DNA of 64,000 nucleotides from Psococerastis gibbosa (taxonomy: Eukaryota > Arthropoda > Insecta > Psocodea > Psocidae): positions 39,516,770 to 39,580,769 of the forward strand of contig OZ020484.1 in NCBI GenBank assembly GCA_963971405.1. The letters run 5' to 3'. Position numbers and translations under genes: made by a program. The notes beneath the pieces were generated by a model that worked only from the letters and a program-made list of their open reading frames with translations, was not told where the DNA came from and made no database searches. This document shows, one piece after another, positions 55,553-64,000 of this stretch (the stretch's first letter is position 1; each line of letters opens with the position of its first letter).

Positions 55553-57257
55553 TTTCAAAAGTTCTACTGAATCGCTAAGCGATCTTTGAAGTTACTGAAT
55601 TGTGTCTTCCAGCTTAGATGTGACGCAGCTTACTGAAATCAGGGGAAACTGGAAACACAAAGAAACTACGACGCATGAATCAGATGACGTTTGTTTATCA
55701 CACCACTCCACAAGACCACAACATCATGTCAGTCAGAGTCAATATTATAAATGTTGCGTTGGAATTAGATGTGGTTCAAATTTTAAATGTTTAGCTTACT
55801 AGGAAAGCTGTAATTCAAAGTTGCAAATCAAATTTCAGTCATGTAAAGATCTACTATTAAGTACATTTTTATTTTTTAGCAGAGGTTTATTTTATTGGGT
55901 TCCTTTAATTTTTACTATACAATATAAAATATTATTTTAATGTTTTAAGTAAGAGTTTTATACAAAGACTAGTAATGGGAACCATGGGAACGAGGGGATG
56001 CTCAATGATTTAAGCAGTTGATGACCAATGATTTCCGAAATCCAAGATCAAAACAGTGGTGTGGAAGAACAGATTGAAATTTTAAGCGTCAATATTATAG
56101 ATTATTCTGGCTAAAGTTTAGTAAATTAAGGTGTGAAATAAGTGAGTATTGCATCAGACAAGTTTTATAACGCAAAGTTCCTCAATCTGCTCCATAATTT
56201 AATACTAGTCACCGTGACATATTTTTACAAGGAGACTCCGTCCTTGCTGTCATTTATATTCCTATTTATATTTGTTCCATTTCTATTTCCTTCAGACAAT
56301 ATAATGCCCATTGAGGCGTTGACGCTAATTCTGCACTTATATACATGAATATGCATATGTTTTCTTGTATGTTTTCATACGAACTAAACTATTGCGTAAA
56401 CGGGTTGACAGTAGATTACGAAGGCAGATTTTTTTTTACAGTTATCTTTTGATATTTAAACACGGTCCAATTGGATTTATTGCAATCAATCCATATGTTT
56501 TATAATATTGAAGTACGTAGCCCTACTATAGTATAATTTGCGTTGCCTGGCATTGATCTAAAGGAAAGAGCGTTGCCCTTGATGCTCTTCCGCATTTTAT
56601 GAATTCCTAAAGATATTGTGGGATTCAATAGTGTATGGTGCTAAGAAAACAGCACTTGCTCTTTTATAGTTTTTACGGTTACTTAGAATTGCATTGGTTT
56701 TTTATTGTCTGACAGTACTTGAGCAAACCAGTACCAGACATCTGGATTCTGGAGCGACTGACTCAACGATTCTGCGGTATTTTTCTCGCGGGTGGTACTC
56801 GCTATTTCCCAAATCCTAATACAGCCTAAGCAAACTATTTAGATTGCAAGTCAAGTACGCAGACATTTACTGCGCCGGTTGAATGGTCTTTGTTTTTCTT
56901 CTGCCGCTATAAGCAGTAAGTTCCTCCGCATTTTACTCGCAATTTAAATATCTTACTATATTAGGCTGATGGGGAGTACCACCCGCTTACACAAGGAAAT
57001 TACCATCGAATTGTTCAGTGTCTAGGCTTCAGTTGCCCATCCAGCACACCTGGTGGAGATGCTTTCTTTGCCATTTCTCCGCTATCGGCAATACTTAGCC
57101 TATGGTTTAGGACTGTATTCTATTTTGTTATCGTTGGAGTAAACCTGTCTATTCTATGAATGAATTCATGGGTAACCAGGAATGTGATGAGTCTGGTGTC
57201 TATGTTCTGGAAAGGTTGCTTTAATTTTAAGTTGTGTTATTATTGTTGTAGTTGGTT
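55553..57257. promoter_or_regulatory. Divergent intergenic region BNIP3/PAIP2
   Basis: About 1.7 kb between the BNIP3 start (minus) and the PAIP2 coding exon 1 (plus). PAIP2 coding exon 1 follows a convincing acceptor (TTGTTGTAG), so at least one PAIP2 5'UTR exon and its promoter should lie here or in the BNIP3 promoter area. No recognised repeat or convincing ORF is seen. Confidence 0.4.
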
Positions 57258-57263
57258 ATGATC

Positions 57264-57437
57264 ATGAAGATTCCTAACGGGACCGAAGGAAATGGTTACT
57301 GCAACCAGGACCTCAGTATCATACCCTATCTATCAGACAACGACTCCTCGCATTCTGATGACATTGACTCACCAAATGTCGACGGAGATTTCTCTGAATA
57401 TATGTGGATGGAAAATGAAGAGGAATTCGACGAACAG
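57264..57437 (+). CDS. Paip2: PAIP2 coding exon 1
   Basis: Encodes MKIPNGTEGNGYCNQDLSII to EYMWMENEEEFDEQ, with donor CAG|GTTAGT. The acceptor TTGTAG lies just 5' of the ATG. Confidence 0.92.
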
Positions 57438-60400
57438 GTTAGTGCCCTGCAATGACTTTCTTAATAGAAGAGGCCAATTAATGATACAGGCACACTGCTC
57501 AAAATACAACCGAACCATTCCCTTCACAAATCACATTTATTTTTTAATTTTTGTATTTTGACAGCAGCGATATATAGGCTCAATAAAATTACAGTAGCTT
57601 AGTCCATTGGACTTACACGTACAGTACGTATGTTAAGCGTCAGTAAATCCAGTGGCTTGGCAAGGCAAAGCAGACTGCAAGCATGATTCGTCATCGTGGC
57701 TTAGTAATAGAGCATAATTCATGTTTATTTATAATCAGGTTGGATTGGCAACACTCATTGCCATCTCCTTGCAAGAGCTACAGCAAAATCCGTGTCATAA
57801 AACCACATGAAAGGAAGAAATCCTCGTTGTTTAAGTATTAAGGAATTCATACTACCCCGGGATGCACCTCATTCATGACCGCATAGTGTTTGGGGACCAA
57901 CCCTCCTGTGTGCCACGTGCAACTCCCTTGCCCATACTAAGGAGCTAGAGCCTAGACGAACATTATTGCCTCATCACGGTGCAGGCCTGTTCCGTTCAAT
58001 GCAGTAGCACGGCAGAGGCATCTATATTTTAACCAAAGAATGAGCGATTCAATTTGACGAAATTAATTAATTCCTCCTTCCACAGCCACGAAGATATTAT
58101 ATGGTCGATGAATAATTCGGAAATGCAGTCGGGTAAATTTTTGACAAACTTTAATTTTTTATTAAATTTTCCTCTCACCGCTACTATATTTTTGTGGCTG
58201 TTTCGTTGAAAATAAATGGCTATTCCTATTTTGAAATGTCGCCCTTCAACATTCTAATGCAAAGTATTCTATTATAATGTAACCCACCGAAATGCGCCAT
58301 ACCAGTGACTATATATATTATTGTTATATTTCTATTAAATGAAACTAATCAATTTGCAGGTCTTAAAACAATTGGAAGAAGAAGCGTTAATGGAGCAATG
58401 TATCGAAGCTATGTTAGATGAAGAAAGAGAGACGGCGGCAAACAGTCAGGCGCCAGCATCTCGTCAGCAATGGAGCCCTTCCGATCTGACCCAACCAATG
58501 GGAAATCTTGATATCTCTGAGGACCTTGCGAAAGGGGTTAGTATGCAATTATGTCTTAGGACAAGTACACACGGACGATTTTTTGTCATTGTAGCAAATG
58601 TGTATTATTCGACCAGCCGACTATCTAAATAATCAATGAATATTCCTGCAGCCTGATCGAGGCGCTTATAATACCGGGGTTAAATAAATACCCTAGGATT
58701 ATAACTAAGCAAACAAATTTTGAATAGCACTTTCCATTATAAAATTATCTTATTTACATTTTTAATACCAGGGGATTAAATAAATACCGATATTATAATC
58801 GCCTCGATCAGGCTGCTGGTAGCTGCATATTCCATATGACAATTAGGAATACTATCTTCAACAACTCTCAATGGAATTTCGTTAAACTTGAACAATTTCA
58901 GCAGTGACAAACTGACTAGCCCCCAATCAGCCTAATGTAGGATATCACCCGGGGAATAATGGTGGCGAAATATCAAGAGTTAATTGGGGAGCCCTCCCGA
59001 GGGGTAGGACGAGGCAGTGAGCTTTCGCTATCCCTTTTTTTAATACCAGGGGATTAAATAAATACCGGTATTATAATCGCCTCGATCAGGCTGCAGGTCT
59101 GCCTAACCAAGTCCCACCTCTCCATGCAGATTACCTACGCTTTTTCAAATCAGAACTCTTTGCATGTGTTGGTATACACAAAACTACTGGGGTTTCCACA
59201 CCTAATTTAATGCAACAACGTCACAAACCGAAATTACCAAGTCTCATCATGGTATACAATGCGCTTTCTTTCAGACCTGGCTCTGCTATTTCTAGTTTTA
59301 GAGAGGTTGAGGGCCGTGATGCTTTCAAGGATGAATGTGCTGTGTGTGGTTCCTTATTACACTTTCAGCAAATTTGTCGAGATTGCGTTTGGCTTATTTT
59401 TCTCTTTACTTTTTTATGATTTTACAGCTTCAACTCGACGGACTTTATTGACTATGTAGCATGATACTTGAAGCATATCAGACACTTAACCACTGATATC
59501 ACCTTCAACTTCCCCCCTCTTCCTAAAACAGTCCGCATTTTTTTTTTCCTCTGCCAAATGGTTTTTGTGGAAATGTGGTTTCAGTCTCGCTGTTTTGACT
59601 TTCCACTGTGCCTACTTTCTGTGGACTGAATCGATGTTAATCGTCTACTTTCAAGTTGATCCAATATATAATTATAATATAGTATAGTAACCAGTGTGCG
59701 AACCGTTCAATGTTACTTATGGACTCCACCAAGGCTCAGCCTTAAGCCCGTTCCTCTTTATCGTCATCATGGACACTATTACCCGCCACACCCAGGGAAT
59801 AGCCCCTGAGAGTATTCTATTTGCCGACGACATCCTCATCACCGCCAAAACACGAAATGACCTGCAACTGAAGCTGACAAACTGGGTCCAGGCAATAGAA
59901 AACCACGGTCTCAAAGTCAACCGTGACAAAACCAAGTACATGGAATGTTTCCAACAATCACCGGAAACCATTGTAGTTGACGGAGTTTACATTGAGAAAG
60001 TGGAGAAATTCAAATACCTTGGAGCAACCCTAACACAAAGAGGGGGTTGTGAGGAGGATGTAAGGGGTAGGATAGCCTCCGGTTGGGCAAAGTGGCGTGA
60101 TATGACGGGAGTACTCAAGGATAAGAAAATGCCTAAAAAATTAAAAGGTCGCATCTACAAACAAGTCGTACGGCCGTGCTTAATTTATGGATCGGAGTGC
60201 TGGGCCCCACGCGTTAAAGAAGAGCAAATGCTACACACGGCAGAGATGAGAATGCTTAGATGGTCTCTTGGTCTAACCCTAGCGGACAGACGGAGGAATG
60301 ACGATATCCGGGCAGATATGCAAACGGCGAGTATCGTTGACAAAATACGTGAGCGTCGGCTGGCTTGGTGGGGCCATGTTGAGAGACGAAACCCCGAAGA

Positions 60401-61031
60401 ACTTATACAGAGAGTGCGGCGGGTTCAAGTGGAGGGCAGAAGAAATGTTGGTCGCCCAAAGATCACAGTAGAGTGGAAGATTCGAGCTGACATGGGAGCG
60501 TGTGGGATCTCAGCCGCAACAGCTCAAGATAGAAAAGCCTGGAAAATCGCCTGTCGTGACGCTGACCCCAAACCGGGATAAAGCGAAGAAAAAGAAAAAG
60601 AAAAGAAGAAGAAACTTTCTTAAATTCAAGAAACGCAGTAATAATATTTATTAAAATAAATATTGTTTTGACTTAAAATCTTCCAGTAACCGTGCTACAG
60701 TAATTGATTGCATTTAGTAAACCATACTTTCTTGTGTAATTACGTCATAATATGCGGTCAATATAGGCAGAGTCATAATAAACGGATTCTACTGTAATTA
60801 TTTTGATACGTGTTTATGTATAATTTATTTTGCATGACATGAATTGGTTTGGTGAACAAATTTTAGAAAGAAAAAACTCAATAAGATTAGAAACTAATCA
60901 ATTTGAAACCAGGTATGGATCATAGATACTTATTTAATTTTGACTTTTCTATGTTCCAGAGTAAATTAAACCCGGATGCTGTAGAATTTGTACCGAAGCA
61001 GCCTCAGGCTCCCATTGAAGGCAAAGTTTAA
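57264..61031 (+). CDS. Paip2: Polyadenylate-binding protein-interacting protein 2, 3 coding exons
   Basis: PAIP2 represses translation by displacing poly(A)-binding protein from the poly(A) tail and competing with eIF4G/PAIP1. Exons 57264-57437, 58360-58536 and 60960-61031 give 140 aa (human PAIP2 127). Residues about 47-57 are YMWMENEEEFD, identical to the start of the acidic PAM1 region of human PAIP2. The following LKQLEEEALMEQCIEAMLDEE continues the acidic helix. The C-terminus SKLNPDAVEFVP (118-129) is a textbook PAM2 motif, which binds the PABP MLLE domain. All junctions are phase 0. A second in-frame ATG at 57258 adds only two residues; 57264 gives MKIP, like human MKDP. Intron 2 holds a composite MITE and a truncated LINE. 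Confidence 0.94.
58360..58536 (+). CDS. Paip2: PAIP2 coding exon 2
   Basis: Acceptor TTTGCAG and donor GGG|GTTAGT. 59 codons: VLKQLEEEALMEQCIEAM to DLTQPMGNLDISEDLAKG. Confidence 0.9.
58648..59093. mobile_element. Composite family B MITE enclosing a 220-bp segment
   Basis: A full family B copy (58648-58816), the segment also found at 21952-22171, and then a second right half of the MITE (about 59038-59093) ending CTCGATCAGGCTGC. The whole unit is therefore bounded by inverted MITE ends. It lies in PAIP2 intron 2. Confidence 0.88.
59689..60613 (+). pseudogene. 5'-truncated copy of the RTE LINE
   Basis: Begins within the RT domain (ACCAGTGTGCGAACC), lacks 20 bp between two GCGAACCGT repeats present in the longer copy, then reads open as EPFNVTYGLHQGSALSP, FADDILI and on to the natural end CRDADPKPG-stop at 60581 and an AAG/AAA-rich tail. 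Only a few amino-acid differences from the 24-27 kb copy (for example T/I, L/I). Sense to PAIP2, in intron 2. Confidence 0.93.
60960..61031 (+). CDS. Paip2: PAIP2 coding exon 3 (PAM2 motif) and stop
   Basis: Acceptor TGTTCCAG. Encodes SKLNPDAVEFVPKQPQAPIE and GKV before TAA. The PAM2 consensus residues Leu, Asn, Ala, Glu-Phe and Pro are all present. Confidence 0.95.
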   Translation, partial: SKLNPDAVEFVPKQPQAPIEGKV

Positions 61032-63760
61032 CTATAGACCCCACAACAAAACGCAAAGGATCTCCAATACTTGCTCTAACACTCCTTATCTCTGAATCAT
61101 ACATGCAACTCCATTTGGCTTGCCGTCAAGTGTCAATTCCGGTGAATTCTCTCTAAAGTAATGAAATTTATGGATTTGAACTATGTTTATAGTGTTCTTT
61201 GATTATTATGTAAGTTAATTTTAATATTTTAAAATATTCCGTCATCGAGATGTTTTTTTTGGTTTCATAACTAGGTTACATATTAATCAGGCAAATTGAA
61301 ATTGTAAGCATTTTATTTAACAATTACAATCGTAGCATGGCTTTGGTGATGTCTTTTGGGTGATAAATCCGCATTGCTAAACATTGATTTTATCTAATGA
61401 AGTATTTCTAATTTGGTAATTTGGAGTTAAAAGGAAAGTAGATGTGAAATAATTTGAAAGTCACCCCAGTAAATAGTTGGTCTTATTGATTTTTTTAAAC
61501 ATTTTATAATCAGGATCAGGAAAGCTAACGATTCATGCGAAAGCATTGTATTCTCATTAAATGGTTTTATGTTCATATATTGTATATTATAATATCACGT
61601 GATAGATTGAAACGCAACGTATAACGAATTATGTTTATTGTAATTGCATCATAGAATGCACCAATGCATCTTGGCAATTACGGATGTATGTGAGTAATAT
61701 TATGGTGTGATAGTTGTAATTGATTTGTCGGGCATGTCGAAATTTTCTTCAATGTTGATGATATTTAATTCATTTACGGATTTATTTGCTGAGAAATGGG
61801 TCACTGAATATTGTGGGCCTATTAATCTATTCCTTCACAAAATCCCCTCAAATCGATAAAATTGAATGCATTGGTTTCAGAGCAACCCACGTCTGACAAC
61901 TTCGTATTTTAATATTTGGTTTAGCTCAGCTAAAAATATTGACCAAATTAGTATGGTGAAAACCATTGGTCATAAATCACAACATATTATAATTTGCGAA
62001 GGAATATGTGTTGAAAGCCGGGAAGTACTTCGTTGTGGCTGACCCCTTATTTCTAAAAAACCACACTTGTTAACAAATCTTGCATGTTATTTTACCCAAT
62101 TAGCGGGTAGATAGGGTAATAATTTTTTGGTTTAATCGGCAGTATTTTTTAATCTTGCCAGTTAAGGAGACGCTCTTTGACATCTTTTTTTATAATTTTA
62201 GTAGCCCTTTTGAGTGGGGGAAGCTTTTCTTTGAATAATTTTTTTCGTGTTGTGTCGTCCCAGTGGCGAATTACGGAAAATTTGGCTGATGAAACATGGC
62301 CTTTGTTCCTTTGGTTTAGTCAACAAAGGGTGTCATATGACCCTACCGGCTTTTAGTCTCTATAGGACCTGTTATCATGAGTTAACATGATGAAACGAAG
62401 AATTGAGAACAGACACAATTTGTCAGTAAAAAATTAATTAATTAAAAACAATGTGAAAAGACGAGAAACACGATAAACCACGTACTCTCTGGAATATTTG
62501 CATGGCGCTAAGGTTCTCAATGCCCGAAAGGGTTATAATGCCCATTATATTACATTGGTGAGATTTTGGTTGGCATAAGATATTAGGTGCCTGCAAACAA
62601 TGGGCAATAACTGCGCTATGCCTTATTATAGGGGCTCTCTTATTAACTAAAACATGAATCTCAATTTAAGAGAAAGCTGACCTTCGATATTACCATTAAA
62701 TCACCCCAAAATCTGTTAGTTTATATTTAGTACATTATAAGATCTGGCCTATTCAAGTCGCTGAGGACCATTTCATACACCATATTATAAGGTATTTTTA
62801 ATGTTTAATGTTATACATTTTCCATGAATTTGTTAATTCGGTAAATTTCTATCTAGTAATGTAAAGGAAACATCACTGTATCTAAACTAAGAAATTCCTT
62901 ATGGCGCTGTGTATGAAATATTCCTTTACTACTTTTATAGACCAAATCTATATAACTTACGCATTAAATTAAAAAATCTAAACTATCAGATTATAGGGTG
63001 GCCACTATCTACAGTGAGCTTTATATTAACCAATATTGTATCATATTGTAATTATAACAGCCCAGTGCGTTACTGTCACGAAATTTTTCAATTTCGATAA
63101 TTTCATATAAATCTGGAAAAAAAATATTCTTATGCATAAAATAAGAAACTTTATGTGTATTAACATTTTCAGTTTCTAACTGAACACTTTTATTGACTGT
63201 ATTTTCCGAATTGATTTTGGTAAGGAATGTAGTTTGGTATACTCGCCGGCAGGCTTACTCAATAAAAAGATGACGTCATGGGTTAACTCAATGAGGACTA
63301 TGGCGGCTTTAATTTACGAACCAAATCTAGGCTATTGAATTTGGCGACCGTAAATTGAGTATGTACAGTGGTGTTCATTGTTTCGTCATGACTTGGTCTT
63401 CTTATAATTGACATTCGGCGGAAATTTGCACCGAGCAAGCCTGCCCCCGACCATTGATAGTTTGTCCTTTTCCTTAAAAAAAAAACAATTTCCCTACCTG
63501 CTCTATTTTTTATAATTCCCATTCTGAATTGTGTTTTTTTAAAACATTATTTTATAGTTAGTAGCCTAATTCATTTTGTACTGCCCATGTTGGTTGTTGG
63601 TAGCTTTAGGGATGTTTTCTTACATTTTTCATTCTTGGTTGTCAACGTCATCACATTTACAAAATATACTCAATTATACAAGTAACTATGGCACCCGAAG
63701 TATTATTTCATTGTAGTTTGTTCGGTCGAATAAATATTTATTTGTAACGTGTGCTGTATT
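61032..63760 (+). other. PAIP2 3'UTR and flank with candidate poly(A) signals
   Basis: Downstream of the PAIP2 stop the sequence is AT-rich, free of the window's repeat families and lacks a convincing ORF. AATAAA hexamers at 63261-63266 and 63729-63734 could end a 3'UTR of 2.2-2.7 kb. The rest of the window to 64000 shows nothing I can name. Confidence 0.35.
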
Positions 63761-64000
63761 CATTGTCCAGTTCTTAAACGTGACTGCACCATAAGGAAAA
63801 TATATAAGGATCATTTAGTATCTATTTAGTAGGATAACTGGCCCACATTCCTTGTTGGCAACGCAACATACCACGTAATTGGTTTGTTTTCGCAACTAAG
63901 AAACTGCCAGTTAACTACGTTCCAGACGCGTACCCGAACTTGGAGAAGTCATACGGGCATACTGTGGCGATTAATTATAATCTTAACCTTTTTACATTGG

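Noticed and set aside
59210..59459. ORF with CAVCG...CRDC, resembling a zinc-ribbon exon
   Set aside because: It sits in PAIP2 intron 2, PAIP2 needs no extra exon there, there is no compatible splice pair, and the Cys pattern is short enough to be chance.
63298..63522. 74-codon minus-strand ORF near the window end
   Set aside because: No domain and no splice support; probably inside the PAIP2 3'UTR region.

Overview
This window is animal nuclear DNA, most likely from an arthropod; I would not name a species. It has AT-rich non-coding sequence, GT-AG introns, dense transposable-element debris, LINEs with RTE-type protein domains, an hAT element of the ZMYM/DUF4371 type, and four conserved animal genes split into small exons. 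There are no bacterial operons, CRISPR arrays or tRNA/rRNA genes that I can support.

Four host genes could be assembled exon by exon, with splice phases that close exactly. (1) CPEB/Orb2-type cytoplasmic polyadenylation element binding protein, minus strand, 8 coding exons, 34390 down to 8858, 657 aa. (2) Cofactor-dependent phosphoglycerate mutase, plus strand, 4 exons, 34886-38080, 254 aa. (3) A BNIP3/NIX mitophagy receptor, minus strand, 6 exons, 55552 down to 40365, 188 aa. (4) PAIP2, an inhibitor of poly(A)-binding protein, plus strand, 3 exons, 57264-61031, 140 aa. They form two divergent pairs (CPEB/PGAM, about 0.5 kb between start codons; BNIP3/PAIP2, about 1.7 kb), with PGAM and BNIP3 converging between them. 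CPEB and PAIP2 both act on poly(A)-tail-dependent translation; PGAM is glycolytic and BNIP3 is an outer-mitochondrial-membrane protein. No common function is needed to explain the neighbourhood.

Most of the rest is repeats inside introns. CPEB intron 1 (16.8 kb) holds an almost intact, recently inserted RTE LINE (24179-27425), a second LINE tail, several foldback MITEs and copies of a dispersed repeat carrying CAGA microsatellites. CPEB intron 2 carries four nearly identical 192-bp tandem units. PGAM intron 1 holds a decayed CR1/Jockey-like LINE. BNIP3 intron 2 contains a complete hAT transposon with perfect 8-bp target duplications and an open 812-codon transposase. PAIP2 intron 2 holds a composite MITE and a 5'-truncated copy of the same RTE LINE.

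The most unusual structural signal is a family of six foldback elements. They share a short terminus (GGYGNNNATTCCA-like) and a 3-bp TWA-type target duplication. Their long arms differ between members, yet within each member the two arms stay complementary. A second palindromic family (terminus GCAGCCTGATCGAGGCG) occurs singly, as a head-to-tail cluster, and as a composite that encloses about 220 bp also found next to another copy 37 kb away.
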